NCBI GenBank assembly: GCA_037179515.1
Contig: JAXCGZ010022676.1
Location: 149,195 to 213,194 of the forward strand
Source: Halocaridina rubra
Taxonomy: Eukaryota; Arthropoda; Malacostraca; Decapoda; Atyidae
Direction of reading: 5' to 3'
Length of the DNA: 64,000 nt
The notes under the pieces are model-generated. The model did no database searches and was not told where the DNA came from. It saw nothing but the letters and a program-made list of their open reading frames with translations. The position numbers were made by a program, and so were the translations under genes. Of this stretch, positions 1 to 11,166 are shown one piece after another. Every line of letters starts with the position of its first letter. Position 1 is the first letter of the stretch.

Positions 1-1082
1 TACTCTCCCAAGCCAGCTACCTATCCAGATTGGATCTGGCCAGTGGATTTTGGCAAGTCCCGCTGAGCAAGACTACAAAGCCTCTAACAGCCTTTTCCAC
101 AAGATACGGTCTGTACCAGTTCAGGGTCATGCCTTTTGGTATGATTGAATGTAACTGGCTGCATCAGTCGACTCATGATGACAGTATTGCAGGACCTCGA
201 CTATGCTTTGTAATTTATAGACTACATCCTGGTGCATTCTCAGGATTGGTCATCGCACCTCGCTACTTTCGCAGATTTCTTGCCTGTCTGAAACAGCATG
301 GACTTCATTTAAATCCTTCCATATGCGAGATTGGTGTCACATAATTGTAATATCTCGGCAACTTGGTGGGAGAAGGAGTTATGTCCTCTTTACAGGACAC
401 GATGCAAGTGATTAAGGATATGGAGAAACCTGCTATTGTCACTCATCGCCGATCATTCCTGGGTAGTATCAGCTACTACCAATGGTTCATTCCACACTTT
501 AATACTATCGTTGCCTCTTTACAGCACATGACCTCCTCAAAGCGAGGTAAAACCTCCCCTGTCCAATGGACAGACAAGGTGGAGAGAACATTTTTCAAGC
601 TTTCAGAGGTATTGGCAGGTGAGCCAGTACTACAACTGGTAAGCCCCAATTTTCCCTTTATCTTGAAGACTGACACCTCAGACAAAGGCCTGGGCACCGT
701 GCTTTTGCAAGCCCGGTCGGACAACTCAGCAGAAGTAGCTCCAGTGCGATATGCAAGTCACAGGCTTAGCCCTGAAAAGCGTATTTACTCCACCGTGGAG
801 AAGGAAGCTCTGGTCACTTATTGGGCCATAAAGAAATTTGACGTCCATTTGTATGGCCGACATTTTACACTGAGAACTGACCACCTTCCTCTTATATATT
901 TATGGCCTGCAGACAATCTGAATCCTCGGCTAAAAAGATGGGCACTTTACCTGAATCTATTCAAAGTCACTGCCCAACATGTTGATGGAAAGGACAATGA
1001 CCTCACTGATCTACTAAGTCGACGGTCGTTACCCTCAAATGATAAAGCTGGTGCTATTAGCCTCAGCTTAACTAGTCTGTAA
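1..1082 (+). pseudogene. Ty3/gypsy-type pol remnant (RT and RNase H)
   Basis: Reverse transcriptase and RNase H of a Ty3/gypsy-class LTR retroelement; the 5' side runs off the window. From 30 the translation shows LASGFWQVPL and RVMPFGM, RT blocks of this group. Between about 140 and 260 the frame breaks at least twice, a TAA (211-213) precedes the catalytic box, and the box reads FIDY instead of an xxDD form. From 363 to 1080 one open frame of 239 codons holds the RT end (SYYQWFIPHFN) and an RNase H whose acidic positions are visible in LKTDTSDKGLG, VEKEAL, LRTDH and DGKDND. No gag, protease, integrase or LTR is seen. The copy is dead. The class is secure; the lineage is not resolved. Confidence 0.85.
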
Positions 1083-1144
1083 AAATTACTTCTCTGATGT
1101 GTTGTTTATTTTTATGTTTATCTTTATATCTTTAAAGTTAAAAG

Positions 1145-1310
1145 TTAAAGTTTGCTGGGTTTAAGCCCTCCTATCAGAGGCATTGCCCCTGCTCTGGCGG
1201 GCATCAGCCGGTGCAAGCCCCATCCCCCCACTGTGGAGCCCAGCCAAAGCAGTAACTTCCTTAGTAAACAGCTTAAGCTCTCAGTCTTGGACGGGAACCG
1301 ATCATGTACT
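1145..1310 (-). repeat. tRNA-derived SINE family S2, copy 1 (head lost)
   Basis: Matches the copies at 21,466-21,668 and 22,985-23,172 (shared GCTGGGTTT, CCGGTGCAA, GTAAACAGCTTAA, CTTGGACGGGAA). In the other copies the right-hand end, read on the minus strand, carries an A-box-like TAGTACAGTGG and a B-box-like GATCGAG region. Here that promoter end is eroded. Confidence 0.6.
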
Positions 1311-1932
1311 TGTAAAATGGGTTTTACTAAGTTTCCTTTAGCATAGCGTTTTTATGCACCCTTGTGGAATGTTCCCATGTGTATTAACATTATTCCTTAT
1401 CAAAGAATAATTCTTTGATTGTAGTTTCATATTCCTATTTGTGAGACTCTAAGAGCCAGAATGTGGTGGAAACTCTTAGTTTAGTGTTGAATAGCTGAAG
1501 CTGTTTTAAATCCAGTCGCCACTGTTAAGGATGACTAGGTTCAAAATTTTCCTTTTACTTACATTGTATTTTTTTTTTTTTAGTATTTTATTGCCTTATT
1601 GCGTGTGAAGAATTCTTAAACTTAAATATTGATATTCTCTGATAGTTAATTGTGATTTTAATTTTCTTGATATTTACAGTTGATCACATTCCTTTTATGT
1701 TTTGCATGTCACTTAATGGGTTTGTTTTAATATAAGAATTTGTTCACTTTATTGATAGTATGATATGTTCCAGTGGTGGATCCCATTTTGTTTTTTTCCA
1801 TTTGTTCTTTTCCCTTAAAAGGATCTCTCATCCCTCAAAATAACACTGAAGTCACCATAACTTCCTCTGTTCTTTTTTTGCCTTATGTAGTAAAATTTTG
1901 TTAATCTAGTTTTCTCTAGAAAGGGCCTTTTT
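1311..1932. other. AT-rich intergenic stretch, nothing recognised
   Basis: No frame or repeat family recognised. It could include decayed LTR sequence of the adjacent gypsy remnant, but no terminal repeat pair is visible. Confidence 0.4.
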
Positions 1933-4165
1933 GACAGATTGTTTTGCTCAAAGTCACCTGAGGCTGTAGTAGATGCCTTATTAGTTATTTAGTTGACTTA
2001 TAACATTCTTTTCTTTTCTTACCAAAATAAAATCTCACTCCTTGCATTTTGAAGAAAATGATTATTTGCAATTTATATTTCAGTACAGCACTAATTTTAA
2101 ACATAGCTTGTTTAATATTCTTTTACGTGTAGTAAGCATGATCCCAATATGAAAACTCCCTCCTATATCTCTGTTTTCTTCTTTTTCTTTTTTCTCATGA
2201 ACGATGCCATAATCCTAGCGAGTCTGTTAGATATGTTGTTTACGCAATTTTTTTATTGTAAAATTGCTTTTGCTGATATATTTTTCTATATTATACAAAC
2301 TGCTCTTGCTGATAATTTTGTTATAAATTTGACCCTGTTGATATGTCATTACCCTGTCTAGATACATTTCAGTAGCTTCTTTACTATTTGCATATTTAAT
2401 ATTCCGTCTCATGCAACAGAAAGAATGCTCTGCAGGTATTTCGCCAGTAACCTCTTTTGCCCATGTATATTTCTCGTTTCTTTTGTTTGCTTCCGCTTGT
2501 TGCACCTAAAATACTCTCTCTCCCTTTCATCTCTGCCATAATTGCCTGTCAGGGACCACCACTACAGTAGGCCCTCGAATTTTATATGAACGAGTTACTG
2601 CTCTGAATGTATACCCTACAGGCTGACCAAATGATGATGTCACCAGAGACACACTTGATCTCTCTCAATTGGCGGCCAAACATCCCAGACGCAAGATCTC
2701 ACCTCAGCAGTCACTCTTACTTCAAACCTTATGTATGTGGCATCTTCACAGGAATTCATCTGGCACAAACAGGGTAAGAGATATTGTATGATAAAGCTCG
2801 TTGCTTAAGCAAATTGGGAATTTGAGAAACTGGTTAAATTCAATTCTGGTCAAATTTGTTACTGGTCAAATCCTAAGATATTCTTCTCAGTTCAATTCCC
2901 CTACAAAATGCACTCTTGTAGATTACCTAACTGGGATTTCACTTGTCAAATTTAATTCCTTGACCTGGAAATTACTGCCGATGTACATTGATAAGAAATT
3001 TCTTTCATTGCGGGTGCCAATGTAAACTTTCGCCCTCAGAAGATTTTCTCATGACCACATAAAAGTCTATCCCTTCTCCTAACGAATTCTAATTTCATTT
3101 CACTCCATTCTATCATCGTAAATTAAGTGTTTTACATCAATACTCGTAAATAAAGTTTTTTTTTTTTTTTTGGCTATAAATTGCAAATAATTAATAATTT
3201 AAATAAAGTGTTTTATGCTATAACTTGCAAATATTTAATAAGTAATTTTGCCCTGTTAGCATTGCAAATGTTTCTTGTTAACCACAATTTAATGAATACA
3301 TACTGTATTTATCCTGCTGATTTTTCATTAATTGGGAATAAAGTGTTTTGAGTTATAAGTTGCAAATACTTCACAAGGTGGTTTTGCCCCTTTGGCATTG
3401 GAAATATTGTTTTGCTAACCAAAATTGAATGAATGAATATTTATTTCGTAGATTCTTTCTTTATCGTAAATAAAGTGTTTTACTATATAAATTGCAAATA
3501 ATTAATAAGCGATTTTGCCCTATTGGCATTGCCAACGTGTATGGTTGCCCACAATTTAAGGAATACATTTGTCTCGCTTATTCTTCATTTATTGTGAATA
3601 AATTGTTTTACGCTAATGCCGGCAAATAATTAATTATTTTTATGCTCTTTTGGTAGCGTAAATATTTCTGGTTTGTTGTGACTAACCAATATATTTTCAT
3701 CCAGTAGAATAATATTGGAAACTCATTCTTTGTGTGCTCGTGCCTTCAGTTTTCCCATTATTAATGGTGTGTCATTTATGTTTCTGTAATTGCAGTGTCC
3801 TCTATACTACTCTGCCTGTGTGACAAAGGTGATCGTCGAGTTGAGGCCAAAGTCTTAGCATTCGTTTGTGGTGCCGGAAATCGAAATCGTGCTCACCACC
3901 TCCGGGATTCGAGGCAGCACTCCATAAATTTAATTTTTTAAATTTGTTCCAGTTTTCCAAATAATAATTATTTTCTTAATGTGTCATTGCATTTCCAAAA
4001 TTAAAAGAAAGTTGAATTCTGAGTTACATTTCACCGAGTAGTGGTATTCAGAGGCACAAACAAGCAATATTTGTCATGTCTGTTTGTGAGCTATTAACCA
4101 AAATCCGTACCTTGAGTCTCCTTAGTAAAACATAAACTTAACAACAGCCTCCACACACCTACCAT
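1933..4165 (+). repeat. Unit D, copy 1: 2.2-kb duplicated non-coding segment
   Basis: Collinear over its length with 18,028-19,978, with substitutions and small indels. Shared landmarks include TGATTATTTGCAATTT, TTGTTGCACCTAAAA, ATCTCTGC-ATAATTGCCTG, CAGGGACCACCACTA, GTGGCATCTTCACAGGAATTCATCT and the terminal block GAGTTGAGGCCAAAGTCTT. A GT-AG-like layout is visible: a GTAAG/GTGAGG after the CACAGG block (about 2,775) and TGTAATTGCAG before the terminal block (about 3,796). No long frame is present. It may be a duplicated gene start or an unclassified mobile element; both copies lie near arrays of the 47-bp satellite. Confidence 0.7.
3110..3640 (+). repeat. About 130-bp tandem repeats within unit D copy 1
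   Basis: Four diverged units, each with an AATAAAGTGTTTT-type core (near 3,201, 3,337, 3,469 and 3,597) followed by TTGCAAATA and TTTTGCCC. The same array is present in copy 2 at about 19,005-19,450. Confidence 0.7.
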
Positions 4166-5110
4166 CATAGATATCAATACCAGTACTTTAATCATAAAGA
4201 AGACTATCATTCAGACTTATTTTGAAATATCTTTTCATATTTCAAGTGATTCAGTTAACACCAAATATTAATTTCCTTGTATTACTAACTGTTCAGAGCT
4301 AATTTTATGATGGCAAACTATATAATGTGAATAACTAATTCTTTTATTATTTTTCTATATATACATATATAATATAAGGAGAAATACTATTGTTTTCTTA
4401 TCATAACAACAAATCCCAAGGAATTTAGAACAGGATATAATTCCAATTTGATTAGTGAAGACTGCATATGCTATGCTTAAATATTTTACATACAAGTAAA
4501 AATGCATGAAGAATAAAAGTTGAAAATAAAAAGAGAAAATATTTAGGGTGACAACAAGCAAATAAAAAAATAATAAAGATTGGGAGCACACGGGTATTAT
4601 ACTATCTAGCTTTGCCTCGACCTTACATAAGTTTTTCTTTAGCAAGGAAAGAAAATGTCATGGAGGAAGAGATCTTCCAGCCTTTCCCAGGGAAATAAAT
4701 GTATAGTTCTTTAATTATAACTAGGAAACTGGGAAAAATCAATTTGATATAATCTAATTTAACGCAGTTTAATCTAATCAAATTCCCTTTTCACTACCAC
4801 CATCATTCTTTAATTTCATGTAATGTTATTTTTTTTTTCATGACGTTACTCAGCTTTATAGCTGTTGTAGTTAATTATTCCTGTATAGACTGAATATAAA
4901 AAGAGTATACTGCTATTATATTATAATTATAATTACTATTCAAGATTAATAACACTTGAAAAACTCAACATACTGTTTTAAAATGTACATCATGAAGATC
5001 ACAAAAGCTGTGTTTTAATAGTTTTCTATAATGTACTAACTTAATCTACTAAATTGAAAGTGTCTATTACACAAAACTACACCATTATATCATACTCTGT
5101 TGTAAAATTA
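4166..5110. other. AT-rich stretch, no feature recognised
   Basis: Very AT-rich DNA with short A and T runs. The only open frames are short and of low complexity, and I recognise no repeat family. Confidence 0.5.
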
Positions 5111-5111
5111 G

Positions 5112-5335
5112 ATCACAGTAGCGCAGTGAATGGAGTGCTCTACTCATGAAGTGACAAACTCTTATGAGAGCCCACCATGGGGTATTAGGAAGGGTATCCA
5201 GCCTTTATTCCCAAGCTCCAACCTGTCTACTCGTATGTACACCCCATTCGAACGGGGATTACCGTTGCCACATAATGCCAAGCAACAATCATACTCTTTT
5301 GGTTAGACTTACAAACTTCATCTTGGCGATAAGTG
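5112..5335 (+). repeat. tRNA-derived SINE family S1, copy 1
   Basis: Reads as an S1 SINE: A-box-like AGTAGCGCAGTGAATGGAG, then GAAGTGACAAACTC, a B-box region, GGTATTAGGAAGGGTATCCAGCC, CTCCAACCTGTCTA and a CCCATTCGAACGGGGATTA tail. Copies elsewhere in the window share this order of blocks. The head resembles a tRNA D arm and T arm, so it is inferred to be tRNA-derived. Confidence 0.7.
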
Positions 5336-5340
5336 ATGTC

Positions 5341-7060
5341 AGATGAGCCTGGCCTGATATGGGGCTGCCTGGCCTGATGTGCAAAGACCGAGGCCCAGAT
5401 CATTTCCCATTGGAACTAGCCCAATGCACAGAGGCCTAGGTCTGGACTATTTCAACTGAGGCCTAGCCTGATACTGGAATCTGGGGCATTAACCATCTCT
5501 GCAGAAGCCTAACCTAATAATTGGAATCCAAGATCTAAACCATGTCTGTGGGAGCCTGTCCTGAAACACTAAGTCAGAGAGACCTGGACCATTTCTGTGT
5601 ATCAGTTTAGGCCTCTACAGGAATTGTCCAGGTCTTTGTCTCTGCTTATCAGGCCAGACCTCTCCAGAGATGGTCCAGGCCTCGGTCACCACATAGGGCA
5701 GGCCTCCACAGAAATGGCTCGGGCCTCAATCTCCGCATATCGGTCCAGGCCTCCTTGGATATGGTACATCCCTTGGTCTTTTTGTATCAGTTAAGGCCTC
5801 CAGGGAAATAGTTCAGGCATTGGTCTTCGAGTATCAGGCCAGGCCTCTGCATAAATTATTCTGATTTCAAAATCTGTGTATCTGACCATGCCTCTGTAAA
5901 AATGGTCCTGGCCTTGGCCACCTTGCATCAGAATAGGCCTCAGTGGAAATGGCCTAGGACTTGACCTCTGTATATCAGGCCAAGCTTTCACAAAAATGGT
6001 CAATGTCTCACCCTTTCCATATCATGCCAGCCCTCCATGGAAACAGTCCAGGCCTTGCCATCTGTTTAGCAAGCCATACCTTTGTGGAATTGGTCTAGGC
6101 TTCAACCTCTGCACATCAGGCCAGACCTCAGCAGAAATGGTCCAGGCTTCTGTTGATTAGTATCAAGAGAACCCTCCAATGAACTGGTCCAGGCCTCAAT
6201 CTCGGCATTTCAGGCCATGCCTCTGCAGAAATGATTCATGCTTTTGCTTCCATGTATTAGACCAGCCTTCCATGGAAATGGTCGAGTCATTAGTTTCTGC
6301 ATACCAGGGCAGGCCGTATGGGAAATGTCCAGGTCTCAGCCACCATGTTTCAAGCCAGGCCTTCTCAGAAATGGCCCAGACCTCGGCCTCTATGCATCAT
6401 GACAGTTTTCCATGGAAATGGTCAAGGTCTCGACCTTCACCAATCCATCTAGGCCTTCATGGAAATGGTCCAAGCCTCAGTCCCTATGTACAAGGCCAGG
6501 CTTCTGTGGAAATAGCTCAGGCCTCGATCTCTGCGCATCAGGCCAGATCTCTGTGGAAACAGTCCAGGTCTTGGTCTTGATGCATCACACAAGGCCTCCA
6601 CAGAAAAGGTTCAGGCTTATCCTGATATGCAGAGGCCAAGCTTGATTCACAGAAGCCAAGACCTGAATCATATCTATGGATGCCTGACCTGATATGCAGA
6701 GATCAAGGTTTAGAACAGAGATCGAGGCCTTGATAATGTCTGTAGAGGTCTGCACTGATAAAAGGAGGCTGATACATGGTGACTGATGCCTGAACCATTT
6801 CGGCAAAAATCTGGCCTGATAGGCAGACACTGAGGCCTGGACCATTTAAACTGAGTCCTTGCCTGATATATGGAGGCCAAGGCCTGGTACCATTCTCACA
6901 GAGGCTTGGCATGATAAGTGGAGGCCAAGGCCTGGACCATTTCCACTGAAACCTGGTGTGATACATGGGGACTGAGGCCTGGTCCATATCTATTGAGGCC
7001 TGGTCTTATATGCTGAGACCAAAAACAGGATCATTTGCATAGAGTACTGTCCTGATTCGC
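5341..7060. repeat. 47-bp satellite array 1, polarity switching
   Basis: Degenerate tandem repeat with a period near 47 bp. One strand reads GAGGCCTGGACCATTT, CGCAGAGGCCTGGCCTGATA and GCGGAGACT. Polarity is forward in about 5,341-5,590, reversed (CAGGCCAGGCCTC) in about 5,600-6,640, and forward again to about 7,060. Open frames here are low-complexity consequences of a period that is not a multiple of three. Confidence 0.85.
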
Positions 7061-7129
7061 AGAGGTTAGTAAGTATGCTTTGGCAGGAAGTGAAGTAGCA
7101 AGGTGTTTTTTGCCCTGAAAAAACAGAAT

Positions 7130-8310
7130 TTTCACTTTAAGGAAGTTATTCCTATATATGAACTACTGTAAAGTGTTTTTGATCGAGATTTATACCATTG
7201 AAACAGAATATATAAACAAATAAAGTAAATATATGCGAAATATGGTATCTTGATATGCGTCAGCAAAACTTTCTTCTGCACAAGCAGAAAATATGTTCAC
7301 CGACATTGAGGAATTTGCCCCATTTCTGTTGAGTGAAAAGGAAAATCCCCTCTTAAAGGAGATATGAAGAAACAAGAAAAAGCAAAGAATATAGTAAACA
7401 TCCAAGCAATACTCGAAAGGACTCGTGAAAGAACTCTTTGAGATGGGTGGTACGAGAACAGAGAATAGGGTGGAGAAGGAGCAGTAGGCCTAGCGGGGTC
7501 TTCCCATCACTCGAAGCTAGAAGAATGAGGGGAGATATGGTGACAGTTTTTAAATTCCTTCATGGCTATGACAGAGTGGATAGGGATCAATATTTTGATA
7601 TGGAGCACTAGAACTAGAAGTCATATTTTGAAGCTTCATAAGAAAACTTCTTTGCAGGATGTAAGGAAGTATTTTTTTAGTGTAAGAGTAGTTGATGATT
7701 GGAATTCACTAAGCGAGGAGGTAATAAATGCTAACTCAGTCTAAAGGTTTAAGGACAAGTATGATACCTATCACTAAGTACAAAAGGGAACAAACCAGGA
7801 GGAGATGGGGAGTTGCGGGCATGGGACCCTCTCCCATAAGCACAATCAGGTAATTACCAGTAGGTAATTACCCATGTGCAGTGTCATCAGCCATTACTTC
7901 TGCTTTACATGTTCAACATGGGTGCTTGCCTTGGGAGGGCAGTGAAGGCCCTGCTAGGGCTACTACTCCTCCTCCATCCCTGTTCTCTGATCTCCTACCA
8001 TCCTTTTCTCAAAGATTTCTTTCACGAGTCCTTTTGAGTATTTCTTTAGTGTTATACTTTTCTTTTCCTTGTTTCTTCATATCTCTTTTAAGAGGGGTTT
8101 TTCTTTTATGCATAACAGAAAATGGGGCACATTCTTCAGCATCACTGAACATTTCTTCTTGTTGTGCAGCAGAAAATTTTACCGACGCACACCAAAATAC
8201 CGTATTTCGCAAATATTTACTTTATTTGTTTATATGTTCTATTTCAATTTTATAAATTTCGACCACAACCACTTCACAGTAGCTTATATATAGAAATAAC
8301 TTCCTTAATA
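7130..8310. mobile_element. Long inverted-repeat element (arms 7,130-7,450 and 7,985-8,310)
   Basis: The left arm starts TAAGGAAGTTATT and the right arm ends AATAACTTCCTTA. Within the arms, ACGAGTCC..TTCGAGTATT, CTCTTTTAAGAGGGG and the ATTTCGCAT/ATATTT blocks recur as reverse complements. Arms are roughly 320 bp with several indels. The centre holds a LINE 3' fragment on the plus strand. Probably a non-autonomous DNA element with long terminal inverted repeats, but no target-site duplication could be assigned. Confidence 0.6.
7496..7870 (+). pseudogene. CR1/L2-like LINE 3' fragment
   Basis: The last part of the RT reading frame of the same family as the element at 26,012: shared peptide blocks TSLQDVRKYFFSVRVVD and WNSLSEEV. 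It is followed by a 3' UTR ending ..CACAATCAGGTAATTACC, which matches the end of the 26-kb copy (CACAATTAGGTAAT). 5'-truncated and broken by a frameshift near 7,605. No catalytic RT residues remain. Confidence 0.8.
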
Positions 8311-8344
8311 TATTTTATCCACTTGAAATTTTTTTTTTTTTTCA

Positions 8345-8601
8345 GAGCAGAAAACACCGTGCTACTTCCCACCAAAACAGAAGAAAAATGCAAAGAAAAA
8401 GCAGAGGGAAAGGATCCTACTTGTGGAAAATGTTCAAATGGGCATCTGACTAAAACATGTAATGCAGGCAAAATAAAGTGCACAAAATGTATGTACTGGA
8501 GAAATAGTTCAGACATTGAGCATGTGATATTTGATTGGAACTTCCCAATGTATAATACTGAACTGGGGAAAATTATCAATAATGTGAATCGTGGCTTCTA
8601 A
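8345..8601 (+). pseudogene. Zinc-knuckle fragment of a LINE ORF1-like protein
   Basis: An open frame ending at 8,601 contains two Cys/His clusters, CGKCSNGHLTKTC and KCTKC, followed by SSDIEHVIFDWNFPMYN and ELGKIINNVNRGF. That order, a gag-like knuckle followed by an acidic/aromatic tail, looks like the end of a non-LTR retrotransposon ORF1. There is no plausible start: upstream lie a T tract and the inverted-repeat element. Assignment is by motif only. Confidence 0.5.
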
Positions 8602-8639
8602 TACTCTATTATATTGTGCGTAGATAACTATACAGTCTG

Positions 8640-8900
8640 TGTTAAATAAAACATAATATTAGAGAATCAATAAATGAGCTTTTGTTAGATACACTCGTAT
8701 ATACTAATATTTGTCGAGGGCAAATTAAGAAATTGGTACTAGAGCCGTTACTCATTGTGCACCACGATCTTATAATAAGCTGCCTGAAACTATAAAAGAA
8801 TGTGAATATATAGTAGATTACAAAAAGAAGCTGAAAACTCATATATTCAATACATGCTACAATTTGCATGATAACATAATCAGTGACAAATATAACTTTA
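8640..8900 (+). pseudogene. LINE RT carboxy-terminal fragment
   Basis: Between about 8,735 and 8,880 one frame reads RAVTHCAPRSYNKLPETIK and DYKKKLKTHIFN. This is the typical closing segment of CR1/Jockey-type LINE ORF2 (APRLWNSLP..FKK.LKTHLF pattern). 5'-truncated; nothing catalytic is left. It follows the ORF1-like scrap directly, so both could derive from one internally deleted element. Confidence 0.55.
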
Positions 8901-8999
8901 AATCAGTGAGGTGTGGTCCGGAGGTACACCGAACCTTAAGCACACCAGAAGCAATAAGTAAGTATGTAAGATCAGTCTGGTTCCAGCTCCAGTAGTGAT

Positions 9000-9825
9000 A
9001 GGACCTGCCTAAGTATCTCTCTTCTCTTTTCCTCCTCTCTCACGAGAGCCAGAGAAAGAAACAAAGATTGTTTTTGTTTTGTTTTGTGTTCCCGTTTTTG
9101 TTTTAGTGAAAACAAGTGACTGTGTGTGTTATATACCCCCAAATATTTCTGCCTGCTCTTCTCTCTCTTTTATAAGAGTTGGGAAGAAAAAGGGAAATAG
9201 AAAGTGTTCAGGTTTCTAATTTGTTTTTATCTCTTTTGTGATAGATAGTTGAAGCCTCTTCCTACAAGTGAAGTGAATTTCTCCTCCTCCACTTCATCCC
9301 TGATCTGAGGTGGAAGTTTCTACAAGGAAAAAAACAAACCTAGGTATCTCTGTTTTCTTTTCTTCCTCTCTCACGAGAGCCAAATAGAGAAACAGAAAGA
9401 TTGCCTTGTTTTGTTTTGTGTTTTGTGCTTTTGTGTTGCTTTGTTTAGTTGAACACACATTATTGTGTGTTCCATAATTCTATAAAAAGTGTTCAAATTT
9501 CAACTTTGCATTTATATTCTGTTAGCTTTTCCCTCTCTTTAGAGAGCTGGGAAGAGAAATGAAAAGGCCACTTGGTGCTGAACATACTGTGTGGTGTATC
9601 TCATAACCAAGGTGATCCGTTGCATATTTCCTGTTTGCACTCCCCTCTCTCACGAGAGTTGGGAAGAAAGATAGCAGACTGTTTTAGTGATAAAGTGTTG
9701 TAGTGTTCCAATTAACTGAAGTGATCCAGCCACAAGGCCCCTATATTTCATTAAACGAAATTGACAAACAGTGCAAGTGATATATACTTAATGAAATCTG
9801 TGATATCCATGACTAGCTGTTAGTC
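9000..9825 (+). promoter_or_regulatory. LINE 5' leader with repeated CTCTCACGAGAG motif
   Basis: Two related segments about 335 bp apart (near 9,010 and 9,341) share TATCTCT..TTTTCTTCCTCTCTCACGAGAGCC. Related palindromic cores recur near 9,650 (CTCTCACGAGAGTTGGGAAG) and, weaker, at 9,155-9,185 and 9,530-9,555. LINE leaders often carry internal promoters in tandem monomers; that role here is inferred. Confidence 0.5.
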
Positions 9826-11166
9826 ATGGCCTCTGCCACTTCTCCTGCTCCCCCCAATAGGGGAGAATGGAACTCGACCCCCCTCAAGAGGGGTGGATGG
9901 TTGTGGAAAAGAAGAGGCCAAGGACGGCCTCTGGCAGCAGCCAGGAGAATGCTGCTGCCCCAGTCCCCCCCCCCAGCCCTGAAGACTGATAGAGAGCCCA
10001 TATCAAAGTTCAAAGTTCAGACTTCTTCCACTAAAGAGGCATATGACCTAATTAGAGAGTTGGAAGACCAACTCACCGAGTTTGGCTGCAAAATTAAGCC
10101 TAATGTACAGGGTAAATTTATCATCCACCCATCCTCAGCAGAAGCTGCAGAGAAGATCCGCAGCCTCAACTCACCTCACTTGGCAGAGATGAACCCTGCC
10201 AAAAAAATAAGGAAATACATCCTCATTGGCTTCCCTGTTGCTTGGTCAGTTGACCTGCTAACCAAGCAAACGTATATTACTGCTGCCTCACGTTGCTCCT
10301 CCAAAATAGAGGGCCAAACTGTCCCCTCAAAACAAGTTCTGGTCCACATCTGTGGTCCACCCCCTTTGCAAGTAAACCTCGGCATCTGGGACAAATTCAA
10401 CATAAGAGACTACACTCCTGAACCACTGAGATGTTTCCGGTGTCAAAGATTTGGGCATCATAGAAATACTTGCCATCTCCCAGAGAGATGTGCAATCTGC
10501 AGTGGGAGACATTCCACTGACCGCTGCCTCAGCAAATTCAAGGCTAATGAAACAACAGTTGCCAAGTGCCCAAACTGTAAGGGAAACCATCACGCATGGA
10601 ACAACCGTTGCCCAGAAAGGCTGAAGAGGATTCCTCAAAGAGTCCCTCCCTCTGCACCTGCCACCTATCACACCACCTCCAACTTCACCCCAGCTCCTCC
10701 CCCCACCTCCAATCCTTGGCAAAGGCCCCTTCCTGCCCCACTCACACCTAACCTCTCCACCCAAAATGTACCACACAACACCAACCCAGCTCCTAACACA
10801 CAGATCACACCTCCTGCAGTTTCCACCCCTACACCAACTCCATCCACCCCATCATACAACACTCACACTCCTACCATCCCCCCAAACAACACTCACACTC
10901 CCACCATCCCCTCACGCAACACTCACACCAACACCTCCACCCCATGCAACACTCAAACACGCAATACAGTCACATGCAACACTCAGACCACACACACACC
11001 CGCTCACCACACCAGGTCCCCGGACCCTAGACTTACATTCCATACCCCCACACCCCAACAGCCTATCCAGACACCTTCCTCTGCCTCCTCTTCCCAACAG
11101 CAAACCATCTTCACAGTAAATGAGCTCACCAACATTATTATTCAAGCCATACATGCAGCCGTCTGA
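9826..11166 (+). CDS. LINE ORF1 (gag-like, CCHC zinc-knuckle protein)
   Basis: An uninterrupted frame of 446 codons, presumably the nucleic-acid-binding ORF1 protein of the LINE. The ATG at 9,826 follows the leader closely. The N-terminal ~100 residues are basic and proline-rich. Residues ~60-200 form a likely RRM-like/gag core (KEAYDLIRELEDQL, SAEAAEKIRSLNS, YILIGFPVAWSVDLLT). Residues ~208-265 hold three knuckles: CFRCQRFGHHRNTC, CAICSGRHSTDRC and CPNCKGNHHAWNNRC. The last ~170 residues are a low-complexity Pro/Thr/Asn/His tail made of repeats such as NTHTPTIP. ORF2 follows 151 bp downstream in a different frame. Being intact next to a broken ORF2 is notable, but the length and open frame do not prove activity. 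Confidence 0.8.
   Translation: MASATSPAPPNRGEWNSTPLKRGGWLWKRRGQGRPLAAARRMLLPQSPPPALKTDREPISKFKVQTSSTKEAYDLIRELEDQLTEFGCKIKPNVQGKFIIHPSSAEAAEKIRSLNSPHLAEMNPAKKIRKYILIGFPVAWSVDLLTKQTYITAASRCSSKIEGQTVPSKQVLVHICGPPPLQVNLGIWDKFNIRDYTPEPLRCFRCQRFGHHRNTCHLPERCAICSGRHSTDRCLSKFKANETTVAKCPNCKGNHHAWNNRCPERLKRIPQRVPPSAPATYHTTSNFTPAPPPTSNPWQRPLPAPLTPNLSTQNVPHNTNPAPNTQITPPAVSTPTPTPSTPSYNTHTPTIPPNNTHTPTIPSRNTHTNTSTPCNTQTRNTVTCNTQTTHTPAHHTRSPDPRLTFHTPTPQQPIQTPSSASSSQQQTIFTVNELTNIIIQAIHAAV

Noticed and set aside
2149..2505. Hydrophobic 70-92-codon frames within unit D copy 1
   Set aside because: AT-rich chance frames, not conserved in unit D copy 2.
5597..7060. Several 60-130-codon frames with Gln/Ser/Arg/Pro-rich repeats (also at 16.5-17.9 kb)
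   Set aside because: Periodic frames of the 47-bp satellite; the period is not a multiple of three, so the peptide repeat shifts, and both strands give similar frames.
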